64,000 bases of DNA from Epiperipatus broadwayi (GCA_028023455.1 JAQFVV010006711.1:60001-124000), one strand, 5' to 3'. Shown: positions 11,301 to 24,867, counted from the stretch's first letter. The notes: generated by a model not told the origin, from the sequence alone. Numbers and translations: made by a program.

Positions 11301-13322
11301 AATCACAGAACTCATTAGAGAAAAAGATCAGTTAGATAGGAATAATTAATTAAAAACACTGTAATTAAAAATAAGAAGAAAATTAGTTAACTTTTTGGAA
11401 AAGAGCTCTCTGTGACCAAGATTATACTAGCTCTCTGCTGCAGATTTTAAACCACCAACATTCAAAGAAAACTTAAAGAATTTTTGGGTGCTATAATGGA
11501 AATGGTTAAGTAGATTCCCCTCCCCTCTTTCTTGATGGTTTCCTGTTTTGCTGGAGCTGGAATGGTATAGCGTCATAATGTAGAGTGGGTTTAGAACAAT
11601 TCTTGCTTGACCAATGCTTGTTGCCGGTCATGGATAATGAAGGACCAAAATCAAAATAAGACATCACTTGTGTAGTGGACTGGAATATCCATAGGACTAT
11701 CTAAGTAAATATGTACTCTATATAAAAAAGGTTATCGGTAACTTCCACTTTTATTTTATTTTTGTTATTTACGTGATATAAATATGTGCGTTAAATTGTA
11801 CAACCTGGTATATTAATATTTCAGCAGATAAATTTTTTTATCAATCGCTATTATGCTTACTTTAATTGTATATTTACTTAGTTTTCTTTTTGATCAAGAG
11901 AGAAATGAAATGATTCTCTTTTGTATTTTTTTTTTAAGCATATATGTATAACCTATGAAGGAGGGTCTGGGATGGAGAAATAGTTAAATTTAGTTTAGAT
12001 ATTCTATAATCAACCCCACTATATTGAAGATGGGATCTTTAGAATTTCTTTTAAAGTTTCTTGAAATAAAAATATCCCCCCCCCCCATCCACCTCCCTCC
12101 TACCATATTTATGTATATTAGTGCTTAGAGAGATAAGCAGAAGCATAATCATTTTTTTGTCATTTTAGATATTTGCATGCCTTTTTGATTTATTATAAAA
12201 TAAAATAAATACGACTATACATATTAAATTTTATGCATTTTATAAGAGAGATTCATTCCTGCCTTATTTCTTTTTTTATACTTTCTTAAAGTCAAACTGT
12301 TTTTTTTTTTTTTTTACTAATATATATCTATTTGTCTAAAACAGATATAGCTTAAACATTTTATAATTTATTAAATGTAAAGGGTACAGTACAATTATAT
12401 ATATGTAAATTAAAATCTTAAATTTTCATTAACTCTAGGGGTGAACTAGTTAAATAGTGATTAATTAATATACCTATTTTGGTACTATTCCTATTTTTTA
12501 TATATATTTTAATGTTAGTTAAAAAGTGTAAAATAATTATTTTTAATAGTGGATATTCTCTCAGTCTCAAAAAATTTTGAAATATTATTTCATATACGTA
12601 TATTTTACCTAAGATTTTTAAAGTTTAATGGTCAGTTGAACACATTTTCTCTTATATTATGCTACTCAGTGATTCATGAGAATGTCTTGGCACATCTCAC
12701 TAGCTTCCATCATCATTGATTAATAGGCAAACACTGTTCCAACATAGCCATTGATGATCAAGTGGATCTTGACCTTTTTTCATTACTATTGGACCTAAGC
12801 ACTTATAATCCAGCCCTGATCTCAGATTACACTGAGGTGAATGAGCTCCATCTCTCTAACTTTTGTGTTAGACCCAGAGTGCTATGCAGACATCAAGTTA
12901 GCCATATACAAAACCTTTGTGGCTAGAGACTTGCTTCTAAACTCACACCAATTAAATCACCAAGGACCACAGTAATGTTTAATTTCATTATAGATAAAAC
13001 ATTAACTTTGTAATATGCTCAAAATATTGCTGAGTAAGTCTGAAGTGTCCACTGGGGGGGGGGGATTTTTATTATTTTGTCATTTAAATACAGGCTATAT
13101 TTGAACAAGGCCTTAATCTATTTAACTATTTTTAACCAATTATCCATTTTTGTAATTTCACCCTGGAGTTATGTTTTTCTGTCTTTTTCCTTTAAAGTAA
13201 AGCACCTAGTTATTGGCTAAGCATGGTGTTGTTCTGTAATTACTGTACTATTGTTTAATTATATTAATTGGATCTTACTAATGCATATCAATACATATCC
13301 ATGTTTGTAGATGCAAAAAAAT
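8346..13322. other. Long AT-rich interval, no gene identified
   Basis: From about 8,500 to 8,870 the sequence is more complex, with CpGs, a TGACGTC site near 8549, a perfect donor GTAAGT near 8666 and an acceptor-like TTGCAG near 8751. No open frame here is convincing. From 8,900 on it is AT-rich, with homopolymers, (TA)n near 5'-GTTACAATATATATA at 11,084, and poly-C at about 12,078. A moderately complex patch at 12,650-12,970 could be a decayed coding sequence, but I cannot assign it. Confidence 0.4.
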
Positions 13323-13337
13323 AACTTGCAACATTTT
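13323..13337. repeat. Target-site duplication, left copy
   Basis: AACTTGCAACATTTT here and at 13,447-13,461 flank the SINE exactly. Confidence 0.85.
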
Positions 13338-13446
13338 GTCTTGCATTGGTGGTCGAGAGGTCAGCATGACTGCCTTGCACTTGCAGGCAGTTGCTCGGGT
13401 TGCGGGTTCGCGTCCCGGCCGATGCTATGACACTTAAAAAAAAAAA
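13338..13446 (+). mobile_element. tRNA-derived SINE with poly-A tail and target-site duplication
   Basis: The body is a tRNA-like sequence. The acceptor halves GCATTGG and CCGATGC pair with one wobble. The A-box-like TGGTCGAGAGG and B-box-like GGTTCGCGTCC are spaced as in a pol III internal promoter. A poly-A tail follows. The insertion is flanked by a direct duplication, AACTTGCAACATTTT, at 13,323-13,337 and 13,447-13,461. A tail plus duplication means LINE-mediated retroposition rather than a functional tRNA gene. Two older copies of the family are at 32.3 and 57.5 kb. Confidence 0.85.
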
Positions 13447-13461
13447 AACTTGCAACATTTT
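13447..13461. repeat. Target-site duplication, right copy
   Basis: Right-hand copy of AACTTGCAACATTTT, directly after the SINE poly-A tail. Confidence 0.85.
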
Positions 13462-14134
13462 TTTGTGTTAATTATTTCTTCAAATTGTCATTTCTTTTAA
13501 TTGAACAATAAACTTTCGTTCACTAATCTCATCAATATCTTGTCTGTGTCATTATATAGTCTAAACCAGATTTTTCTTTGTTAAAATTTCCCTTTGGGAT
13601 CTCCTTTCTCCCTGACCACCGAGCATACATAAAGAATAAATTTAGTGAGGTTTGGTAAGTCACTTAGTAGCAATCTGGAGGAGTAGGTGAGGTTCGAACC
13701 CCCTTTACCTGCATCTCTTGGTTAGGTTAGATTAAAGTAGCTCTACTTTCATACCATTACAATATATATATATGTGCAATATAAAAACTTTAATGAACGT
13801 TTAATATTATATAACAGATAAAAATTAGCAATAAAACAGATACAGCTAATCATTAAATAAATATATCATTATTAGTAAGTGTAACATATATCATTTTGCT
13901 CCACAAATTACTGGGTCAAATAAAAATAGTTAAATATGCAGTTAAATTTATACACAGATTTATATAATTAAAAGGTATTTGAACTCAGATTTTTAAGCTC
14001 CATTTAATTATTCACTACATCTTATAAAATCGATACCTATGACCACATCATATATGTGGAAAAGATAAATGATCTACAATATACATATTTCATACTGAAC
14101 CACCACTCAACAGTTGGTCTGAATCATTATCTTG

Positions 14135-14176
14135 CACATACACACACACGCACACACACACATATATATATATAAT
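14135..14176. repeat. (CA)n(TA)n microsatellite
   Basis: A CA run with one CG interruption, directly followed by a TA run. Confidence 0.9.
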
Positions 14177-14344
14177 CAGTGATCAGTTTATATTATGATA
14201 AAAATTCTTCAAACTTTAATGGACAGGCTTCAATCTTCTCCACTCTCCAACTCTTTATTCATCCATATCATTGAAAATCTGATGATGGCATGTTCAAATC
14301 CATTTTCCACATGTATGTAGTCATGTGTATCAGTTGTATAAGAT

Positions 14345-14400
14345 GTGGTGGATAACTAAAGGAAGCTTGAAAATCTGGGTTCAAATACCCTCTAATTATA
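14345..14400 (+). mobile_element. Possible decayed tRNA-like SINE head
   Basis: GTGGTGGATAACTAAAGG resembles a tRNA D-arm/A box. CTGGGTTCAAATACCC about 30 bases later resembles the T-arm/B box, with a short pairing stem. No tail or duplication was identified. Spacing is the main support. Confidence 0.35.
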
Positions 14401-14849
14401 TCTCACTTAAAGTACAAATACTATATTTGTATTTAAATATTATATATTGTACTGGGTCATAGCTTTTTTATCTGTTCTTTTTTTATATATTTAGATTTGC
14501 ATAAATCCTGGTTACTAAATGAGTTTTAAATCATTTATACTATACATACAAGTATAACAGATTAATGTTTGTGATAATTTAATAAATAAGTATTAGGAAA
14601 ATGTAATTACATTTCCTGGTCAATCTAACTCCAAGTACTATTTTAAACAATATAAAAGAGAACTATCTTACAACTTTAATTTATCTGTTTCAGGCAGCAG
14701 TGTTTAGTGGATCATATTAGCTGAACACATTATCACAAGGTTAATTAAAATGAATTTTTCCCTTTTCTTTCTAATTCCAGTATTTTTTGGGTAAACACTA
14801 TCTTTAGTTGGCTGAAATGTAAATGTTCTGGTAGAATTTTTTTTTCCTT

Positions 14850-14945
14850 GTAGTTGTAAAGTTGGTACTTCAACAATATCTATAATTGTAAACTTAGTCC
14901 TTTGACAATATCTGGAGTTGTGAAGTTGGTACTTTGATAAAAGTA
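14850..14945. repeat. ~33-bp minisatellite, three diverged units
   Basis: Three successive units resemble GTTGTAAAGTTGGTACTT followed by a variant of CAACAATATCT. The 91-residue minus-strand frame across them is an artefact of the repeat. Confidence 0.65.
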
Positions 14946-14989
14946 ATTGTACATACATTATCTGACATTTGAAATCCATTTAGAGAACA

Positions 14990-15625
14990 TGTGAGAATCG
15001 CACTACTTCATGACTAACTACAATAAGATTATGGCAGGCATAAATCATGTAACATTTATCATGCCAGTAAATGAAATGTTAGATCTTCTGGCTATACATG
15101 CAGAATCCTGGCAATCATACCAGTTAGTGGGGGAACTTTTGAACTCCAGAATTGGCAATGAAGTAATTAGCAAGAGTAAATAACAATGTCCTATATCAGC
15201 ATTGTGATGAACTGTGTTCATTGCTGATATATGCTGAAAGTGTAGATGGTGTTAGATGGTAATGCAGATTATGTCACTATTATATATCCATTATACATGG
15301 CTTTTTTTCCAGGGACCCACATCATTACAGATGAATAGGCTGCATACAATAACCTAGGCAGAATTTATAGTAGCACATATCTGCATTCTGTTGTTGTGCA
15401 CCAGGAGAACTTCATGGATCTAGATGAGATAGATATTCACACACAAAATACAGAGAACCTATAGATGTGTGTGAAACATAGCTAAAATGGTAATTTGGTA
15501 TCAGCAATGCTTTATTTTCACCCTATCTGCAGGAATTTTCATTCAGGACTCTTTGCAATAGTGACACCATTTTTGTGGAATTTATTGCATGTATTTCTGA
15601 GAACTATGCATTGTAGTTGGAAATT
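14990..15625 (+). pseudogene. Merlin-type (IS1595/ISXO2-like) DDE transposase fossil
   Basis: One frame from about 15,311 reads GTHIITDE, then (after a stop) AAYNNLGRI, then HQENFMDL, then HTQNTENL. This is the order of the ISXO2/IS1595 transposase core: PGs-x-I-x-[T/S]D-x-W-x-x-Y around the second catalytic Asp, then VNHs-x-x-FvD, then the HTqniE box holding the final acidic residue. About 90 bases later, near 15,525, another frame reads YLQEFSFR. This corresponds to the family's C-terminal SYLxEFxWR block and continues to about 15,620. Stops and frame changes show it is dead. Upstream sequence to about 14,990 is collinear but poorly preserved. Merlin elements are cut-and-paste DNA transposons of animals. 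I could not identify terminal inverted repeats. The family call rests on motif order and spacing. Confidence 0.65.
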
Positions 15626-15759
15626 ATTCTGCCAGATTGCTATGTTTTGGCCTGCTAATGGTAATGCTGACCTTTTTTTATTATTGGATTTCTATTTACA
15701 GAGATTTCATAAATTAATTACATGTATTAGCATTCATACTTAGAGGAATCTAAATAATA

Positions 15760-17310
15760 AAGATTGCTGAATTTAAATTACCACACAGATTTAATAAACA
15801 AGTAAGTAAATACTAAAAATACAAAATTATTTATTAATACTATCCTATTGAATATTATTAAATATTAACATATAGATACAACATTCGTAGAATAGCTATG
15901 TGACACATATTATTAATTACACTTTTGATTTAGGTATTTTGTTAGCACTAATAAAGTTTAGTTCATCTGTCTTATTAGTTCATTAGAAGCTTATATTACT
16001 AGTTCAAATAACCATTAATGTTAGGTATAGAGCTCTCTTTGATCTTACCTATTATTTCTTTGATTGGATTTAATGATTGGTATAATAGGTGCCTACCATG
16101 ACAATAGGTTTTTTATTTCTACTAACTATGGTATCCATTAGCTTTGGTTGATGAGTTGTGTTCTTATTAGCTTGCTAGGGGTCCTGATATTATATAAACA
16201 TGGTGTTTTGAATCAAGGCACCCTCTCAATTTTAGATTAGGTAGAAGACATTGACAATTGTATCTGTTTAGTAGTGCATCTGATTTGAATTATACACTCG
16301 GGTAAAAACAAATACATGGCAAAACATTTTCCTACAGTTTTCTGGATCTTTCTCTGCAATATGCCACTCAATGAAAAACACAGCATTCTAATTTGCAGAA
16401 TTCACAAACAATATTAATGAAACAAAGAAGGAATGAATCGAAGTTCTCATGGTCATCTTTTTATACCACTGGTCTGATTACATTGCACCTATTCATACTT
16501 TTTTTTCTCTCTTCAGGTATTTAATTCTCTCACAAAGCTTATTTTTATTGTAATTAATTTACAATATTAATCATAACTTACACACAATACTTGATTTCAT
16601 ATTATCTTTAATATAACATTCATTTTTGGTTTGTGGACTAGCATAATTTCATCAAACAAAATTAATGAATACTTTTACAAAATTTAAACAAAGTTTGATT
16701 ATATGCAATCTCTAATTTTTTTTCTTTTTTCATTTATTAAGTTCATATTGGCCATATTCCAGTAGGAAAAGAAATATCACAAATCTTTTCCCCTCCAATT
16801 ACACTTAATTACATTTTTTTTTTTTTAAATCTACATGTATATTCTACGTCAGTCAAAGTTATCTAGTTATCATATTAAGAACAGTTTGCTTAAAAAAACT
16901 AGAACAAAAAATATAAACTGAATTAGTAAAAAAAAAATAATAATACATTTTTCAATTTAATATCCAATTCAAGATAACGGTCACATTTTGATAGCTTTTT
17001 ATGAAGTATCAAGATGTTGTTTTGATATGAAAGAATGTTTACAAGAGCTTTACTCTTTAATACCTGTTGCTGATTTCATATAAAACTATAATAATGAAAA
17101 TACTGTTAGCTCACATTTTAACATTTGGTTGAAAATGATAAAATCTTAAAAATCTAAATAATTTGAAAGTTGAATCATCAATAAAACATTAAAGTCACAT
17201 GTTTTTACTATGTTTTTGATATTTTTTATCCTTAAATTGCATATATGCACAAAATATTCATACTATTTTCAAAAAAAGATGGCATCACCAGAATATATTA
17301 AAAGATATTA
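15760..17310. other. AT-rich spacer, no gene seen
   Basis: Homopolymer-rich sequence with no coding frame or repeat boundary that I could support. Confidence 0.4.
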
Positions 17311-17317
17311 TCCAAGT

Positions 17318-17495
17318 AATTTATATATATTGTAACCATCAATCTTGTAATTGAATGCCCAATCATTGGGCAGCCAAGAACTGTACCCAAATTCCCTGTA
17401 ACCGAAATGTCCCAATCTTGTGGTGCCAAGAACTATAACCAAAAAGCATATTGTGCCATCTACATTGTGTACCAAAGACTATAACCGAATCCGGA
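17318..17495. repeat. (TA)n-TTGTAAC segment with ~60-bp degenerate tandem units
   Basis: TATATATATTGTAACC starts the segment. GCCAAGAACTGTACCCAAAT, GCCAAGAACTATAACCAAAA and ACCAAAGACTATAACCGAAT then follow at roughly 60-base spacing, three diverged units. It belongs to the recurrent (AT)n/TTGTAAC family. Confidence 0.6.
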
Positions 17496-17499
17496 GCAC

Positions 17500-20400
17500 A
17501 TCACAATAAACAAAATTAATGATATAACATGAAATTGTTATAATCTAATCTGGTTGCAGCCAGGGTATACTGCGAAGATCTATTGTAGCAGTATGTGAAA
17601 GTACATTAGACAAATTATAAGTATGTAATTTTATTATTCTTCAAAACTTTAATCTGCAATTTTTCATTGCATGAGACCTTATGGCCGGCCATGGCCAAGT
17701 TAGTATAATTTGTGAAACTATTAAAGATTATGAATTTTAAAAATGACATGTATGATTTTGGTACAAATGCTAGTCTGGGTATGAGCTTTGCAATAATAAT
17801 AAGCATAGAAAACTTGGGTTCTTTCCTTATTAATTTAAATTTATAATTTAATAAATAGCAGTGACATTCTTGTTATATTGATGAGTGACAATTATATTAT
17901 TAAGCAAATAAATTCAATCATATCGTTACATGGTAAATCTGTTTATAAGTTCATAAAATCAATCAATTTTGAATCATGTACTAGAATCAACAATGCAAAG
18001 CTAAAATGATGGAAAAGGCAAATGGGATTTTATTGTACCTTACACATCATAAATTACCAAGGACAAAAGCATTCAAATGTTTTCTCAGAATATTACTAAA
18101 ACTTTTATATTATGCTGACAACAGTATGTACTCCAATGTATGTTCTATTCAAGATATATAATTTCTGGTCTTATGAATGACAAATAGCAACGGCACAGTA
18201 AATTTAATTATAAATCAACATTTATTTACAATTTTATGATTAACAAATAATTGATATGTGATGTTTTAATATAATAAATAAATACATAAATAAATAAATA
18301 AATAAAATAAAATATCATTCCATTTGTTCACTTCACTAAATATATCCTAGGCACATTTTATAAAAGCCTAATTACACATTTTATTATAATTTGATTTAAT
18401 TTATATCTTGAGGAAAATATACTGAAATTCAATATCAAATCATAAAATACCCAATGTGTCAGTTCCAGAACCAATAAACCTATACTGTAGACCTATAATA
18501 ATATAATAAATAATATTATATTTGCAGGAATTGGCTAAAATGCAATGTTAAACCAAAGTGAAAATTCAAACTTTAGTTCAGATACAATATTAATTAACAA
18601 ACAGTTAATCATTATGAGGATAACTTAGATAAGATGCCCTGCTACGCTTTATGACTCAACTGATAAATTATACTTATAAATGGAAGATGATTTTAGCATA
18701 ATAACCAAAATACTTTGCCCACACTTACATTTATGAAGTAAAATGATATTCCTGTGGATGCATTCATCTACACATAGGAATTATACAACACTGAGTGCCC
18801 TGTGGGTTTATACACCACCATGAAGCAACAAATATAATTACAATTCCTCGGATTAACCACCAGCACAGGAATGAGTATAAAAATACAGAAAGTGGCAACT
18901 AATTAATCTGCGAATTAACCACCAGCATAGATTAATGCCATTTAACATTGTAAAACAATATTTATATTTACTTCATATTTAAAGTGCAACAATCATCATC
19001 CTCAGTTATTCTGACAATTCAGAAAAACACCAGCATTTCAGAAGATGTGGGTTCATACATAATGAAAAGTGTTTCAATAATAAGGACAAATGATATACTG
19101 AATTACCTTGCTTAAAATATAAACATAGTAACAATGTAATATAAGTGACATGAGTATAGGAATAGAACTCTGGAAAGATTCGTAAGACACTTCATGAGAG
19201 GTTGACACACACCATAAATTTATTAATAATTCTCAAACTTTTTCCGCAAGCGCTATTCTCTTGAATAAATATTTTAATCAATCCCATGAGTTTAATTTAA
19301 ACATAGTAAAAATATAAGTCATGAACTTCACATATAAGTTCATATAACAATAAAATTAAAATCAATTCATTTTTACTTAAATACATAAAGTGTACAACAT
19401 TTTTAGAATACTAAATATGATCCATGAAATCAATGTAAAAATGTCTTGAACAATAAATACACATTACACAAAAAGTAACAATTATAAATTATAGCCAAAT
19501 TTCATAGATGTGATTATATCCATTTGTTCTAGTTATCATGAGCACTTTTAAATTAATGAATTTTATGTGGCTCCATGAATATGAGACAATTCCAAAAGCA
19601 TGGCATGTAGAGTTTAAATGAAAATGTTCTTCATAAGTTATTAAATTCTACATTTTTATATAAAATTGTTCCAAGTTTATGATATCCAGGTTATATTAAT
19701 TTATTTATCCACATTTAAATTTAGGAATAATAATTAGAGCAAAATAATTTAATAATTCAAAATTGACGATAAAAATCAGAAAGTAGTTTTAGTTAATTAT
19801 TTGAAGACTGTTATCATTACTGGCAGTATACATTCAGATTAGATAGTCAATTCTTTATAATTTAAATGATATGCAGAAATATTAAACCAGCATTTCAATA
19901 AAATTGATTTTGATTTTAAACCTCGTCTTTTTTAAAAATAAAGTTTTCATATCCGAAAAACTTCTGCAATTAAAATATTTATTTAATGTTGCCAGTATGT
20001 ATGTAATCAAATATTCCAAAACATACTGACCTGCTGCAATTAATTCTACTTTTAAACTTAAGCATTCTGACATATTTTAAAATGTAGATATTGAGAAAAT
20101 TATTAGCAATTTGATTCACTTGATCAGCCGACCTGAACAGACTTTTAAATCTAGCAACTCGTATTATTATAAAATATCACCATTTCATCTTTAAATCCAT
20201 ATGAAAATTCTTTGTTAACTCGTTTGATTATTAATTATTTTTTAAAAAAATATGCTTAACATATTTTACATACATTTTATTCTTACACCATTTTTTTCTC
20301 TCTCTAAATAAAACAGGAATGCTGTCTGAAATGCTCTCTGAAACGCACACGTAAATTTATTATATTATTATCTAATAATTAAAAATTAGTTAAACAAATG

Positions 20401-20735
20401 GTTTTTGAATTAAATGAAAATAATTTCTAAGACTATTTTAAATAAATAAGAATTATTATTATTTTTAATCACATTTTACTAAACTTAATGTGTACTGTCA
20501 ATTTCTTACAAGTTAAACATATTTGATCCAAATCAGTGAATGGAAAAAAAAAAACAATTTTAAATACATTAAAATAATACAGGCAATAAGCAAGGCAAAA
20601 TATTACTTATTCTCACCAATAAATTATCTTGAATGCAAGTAAATAGTCTGTTCAAAATGCAAACCAAGGCAATCAAATCACCAAGAAGAAGACAGAGAAA
20701 TTTTTATATCAGTTATATCAATCTCTATATTTTAT
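17500..20735. other. AT-rich spacer, no gene seen
   Basis: Contains a short (AAAT)n run at about 18,275-18,312. A small direct repeat of ATTAACCACCAGCA lies near 18,855 and 18,915. No coding frame or RNA gene was recognised. Confidence 0.4.
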
Positions 20736-20739
20736 GCTA

Positions 20740-20850
20740 AAATATAAGGTTACAATATATATATATCAAAGTGTTGACCAGGAAGTGAATCCAGGCCTGG
20801 CTGCTTGGAAGGCAGCTATGCTAACCGCTAGGCCACCAATGTAGTAGATA
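20740..20850 (-). mobile_element. tRNA-derived SINE ending in an (AT)n-TTGTAAC tail
   Basis: On the minus strand the sequence begins CATTGGTGGCCTAGCGG, a near-perfect A-box context (TGGCCTAGCGG). It continues through CTGGATTCACTTCCTGG, a weak B box. It then ends in an AT run and TTGTAACC, not poly-A. That tail matches the TTGTAAC motif that recurs through the window. It therefore differs from the poly-A SINE family at 13.3 kb. Confidence 0.6.
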
Positions 20851-21184
20851 TCAAAAATAAAATAAATTATGGGACAAAAAACTACAAAGTAATAGTTTTT
20901 AACATGAAAATACGAATATAGATGAAACACCACATGAATTTCTTTAATGTCTGTTAATGGAATGAAATAAGAGTGAAGGTTAATAGGAACTCATCCATTA
21001 TGGAAACAAACAGGATATAAATATTAAATTAAGCATAATAGCTAGCAATCCAGTTAAAAGGAATTGACATATATAAATTATTGCATTTTGGTTATAAGTG
21101 TCAGCCTTTTTGAACTCACAACACCAACCACTTCAGATAAATGTATTAATTAATAATTATTAAAATAGAGATTATTCCTAATCC

Positions 21185-21912
21185 ATATATATAATATTTA
21201 AAATGTCCCGTAGCTATATTATTCCAGCCACATTTTCCCTTTAAATAAAACTCAAATTTAACACAACAATGAAAAAAAAATTCTCTCCAATGTTATGTGC
21301 AAGGATCTCATATATATTAAAACTCAAGCTAATTTAAATGTGATATGTGAATCTAAGAAAGCAAAGTTCTTATATTACAAATAAACATACATGTTTAATT
21401 TTTAAGTATACTTAGTAAGATTGCATAATAGTCATTTTTACTCCCTAAACTCAAATATATAAGAAAGAGAAACAATGCATAATGCTAGATGAACTCAATA
21501 TAAAATATTTGAAATACTCCATAGCTATATTATTCCAGCCACACTTCCCTTTTAAATAAAGAAAATTCAAATTTTAGCACTACATTTAAAAAGAAATCCT
21601 CTTATATTTGAGTTTGGGGAATAAAAATAACTTGTATAGTCTTTCTAAGTATATTTAAAATAAAACATGTTTGCTTATTTGCAATGTAAGATCTTTGCTT
21701 TCTTAAATTCACACTTCTTATTTAAATTATCTTGAGTTTTAATATATATTAGATCATTTTGCCTGCAACATTGGAGAGGATTTCCTTTCCAGGGTAGCGC
21801 TAAAATCTGAGGTTTCTTTAAAGATGGAATGTGGCTAAGATAATATAGCTATGAGGCAGTTCAAATATTTTATATTGAGTTCAGCTACTGTTATGCATTG
21901 TTTCTCAATCTT
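21185..21912. repeat. Foldback: ~270-bp inverted arms plus an internal partial direct copy
   Basis: The 21,205-21,470 segment (TAGCTATATTATTCCAGCCACA through CTCAAATATAT) is repeated in reverse complement at about 21,600-21,865 with moderate divergence. A partial direct copy of the arm's start lies at 21,500-21,590, next to the inverted arm. The region could fold into a long hairpin. It abuts the outer end of the large inverted repeat at 21,915. Confidence 0.7.
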
Positions 21913-24142
21913 AAATAGAAAAGGTAAACCAAAATCATCATCACATTTTTATATAACCATAAAAGAAGCTGTAGGGCATCCAAGTTCAAACCCTACCAGA
22001 TCAAAATTTCAAAAGCTTTAAACAGAAAGAGAGTGGGACAACAATTATATGCTTTATTTGTTTGTGTGTTGATAGAAAGGTAATACACACATTTAAACTA
22101 TTTAATATTTAGTTTTTCTGTTAAAAAGCAAAGTTATAATGCATACGTATAGGCAGTGTATGTGTAAGCTATTTAATTGTTTCATATTTCAAATATTCAA
22201 CATTTTAACTTTCTTTAAAACTAACCTATGCTTGATCAATTCTAATATCTTATTCTATACTTCTATTTTCTTTTCTATAATTGTAATTGGGATTTAAAAG
22301 TTACAAATTTAATTAAATAATAGGGTTATAATTACTAAGCTAGCAATTATATTATTTAATGTTAGTTTATGAATGATTTGAAAGAATGAAGGATGTGTGT
22401 ACATTACATACAGAAATTTACATTTATTAAATATTGAAAGAAAAGGAAGGATTAAATCTGTCAAATTATTTTTTTTGTACAATTTTATGTTAAAAGAGGA
22501 AATCTGTTTAATCAGATATCTATCTTTGTAGCAATTTTGTTTTTGTAAATGATTGTTTGTCACTTTGGGAGCTTAATTTGGGTGGGAACTCTAATTTTGA
22601 AATTGTCTTATCTTAAGATCTAAAGAAAGAAGCTCAAAGATTTGAAATGTTACCTAGATGTAAAAAAAGAAAGGAAATAAGAATTAAGTCTATTTTTTTT
22701 AAAACAAAAATGTCTGGAAAAAGGATTAAACTTTTCAGTTGAAAAATAATTTAGTTGAAAATAAATTAGAGATCTAATTAAAATGAATTTGTCCAAAAAT
22801 AGCAAGTGACACTATCTCTGATTGGTTAAGTTAGCCAAAAATTGGATATAAAAAGCTGTCTGGAATTATTATTATTATTGTGATTATGATTCAGATTATT
22901 AGACTATTAAATTGAATGTTGAAAATATAAAAAATGGCTGGCTAGAAAAATTATATGTATGTCCCATCTTTGCCGACCATCTGGGGGAAGCTGCACATCA
23001 CATAGGAAAGAAAAGATGTCTTGTCTAAAATAATATTCTACACCTTTCAACTGACCAGAGAAATAAGATGTTTTTAATAGAAGGAAGAAAGCATTCACCT
23101 GCATTCGATGAAAGATGAATTAATCTACTGATAAATATTAATCATCAAGTCCAATTAATTGTTCCAGCAACTGATTTTAAACTCAAGAAAATTTATAAAT
23201 GTGAAAACAACCGCTGTATTTCATCCACTAAGAATCATGCTTGACAGGAAGAGAAGAAAAATTAATATAATGATTTCCAAATTGTCCACTAAAGCAAATA
23301 ACCTCAATAGAGTCATCATCATCAAATAGTTATACACCTCAAGAAAGAGATTGTTCCCACGTAAAACGAAAATGGTAGCTGCAGAAATATAAACATTATA
23401 CAAGACAAGTTTGAACCCTTGGAAATTCGCCACAAACAAAAGATCGGTAATATGACTTTTTATATCTATTTTCTTTATGATATCAGAGTCTTAATAAACA
23501 TTTTAGCAATAAAGTGGTATATTTTATTTAAAGAACTTTTAAAGACTATTCAGATCGATTAAAAACAAGAATGTCTTACTAATAATAACTTTGAGCTTCA
23601 TAAATGATCTTGAATGTATCAAAATTATTTGTTTATTAATTTTACAGTTATGAAAAATATTAATGTGTAAAACAATTTTTTTTTATGGTATTATGATTTT
23701 AGTTTTAACTAATATATTATTATTATTTTGGTTTTAAATAATATTTTGTTATTATGGGATAAAACACGCACATACATAATAATATTTTTATATGTGTATA
23801 ATTGCGAGTGAATGTGAAGTAACAAGTAGTATTAGAATATTAGATTATTTTGTTTCAAGTTAAGTATAGCATTTCAGAGGTAGAAGAGAGGGGGGGAGAC
23901 AATAATTTAAAACTTGTTTCTAAAACTTGCTCTTTCAATTCTATTAACATTTTTTTTAACATTCTACTTACATGCTAGATTTATAAAGTATGTGTGCTAA
24001 TGAGCAGATAATTTTTTTTTTCTTGAAATACTTTTCTCATGGAGTGAAAATCATGGTCAATGTGACATCCAACTTAATACAAAATACATTTGAAGGGAAA
24101 GGGGGAAGAACTTGAAATTAATCTGAGGATTGTTATATAATC

Positions 24143-24143
24143 A

Positions 24144-24220
<77 letters not shown>

Positions 24221-24233
24221 CATCATCATCATC
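24143..24233. repeat. (ATT)n(ATC)n microsatellite
   Basis: About 25 ATT units followed by ATC units. This is an expansion specific to the left arm of the inverted repeat. Confidence 0.95.
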
Positions 24234-24867
24234 AATTTTCATGTTTATCTAGAAATTTTTATGTATATGTTAGAAATGCAGTAATAAATATTAGTTTGTT
24301 TTATTAAACGAGGCATATATATTTCATTAAGTGTAGTCTTTGTTAAGTGTGAACATTCATCATCATCAGTGGTTGAATATTAGTTATTTAAGATATAAGT
24401 AAATATGCTAAAATTAAGCAATAATTATGAATTTCTTTATAAAAATTAGTTTTATGTTTAGGCTTAGTCCTAGAGCTGTAGTTGAAACCCTTGTCATTAT
24501 CGTTATTATTATCATCATCATCATCGTCATCAATGTTTTAATTAATGAGCTGTTTAACTGTTTAAAGGCCATAAATAAATATTGGTTTTATAATATTTAG
24601 TGATTTCTTAGTATTATTATAACCACATCCCGTCATCTATTTCATGCAAGGATGAGTGAATTGCCATCCTAAATTAGTTATATATAATCTGAGCTAGTAA
24701 ACTTATAAAAATATTGAACACATTTGTTATGCTAAGATCTGAGAAATGATTTATGTCTAATATACTCCACTTTGGTTTATAGTTGTTTTACTTTTACCTA
24801 AATATTAGTGCATATAGTGATATGGCACAAAAAGCAAAATCTCCCATTTTTATTAGAAATAAAGTAC

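Noticed and set aside
12650-12970. Moderately complex patch with a partly open plus-strand frame
   Set aside because: No recognisable motif; it could be any old coding fragment.
13338-13446. Functional tRNA gene
   Set aside because: The poly-A tail and target-site duplication show a retroposed SINE; the anticodon arm does not fold cleanly.
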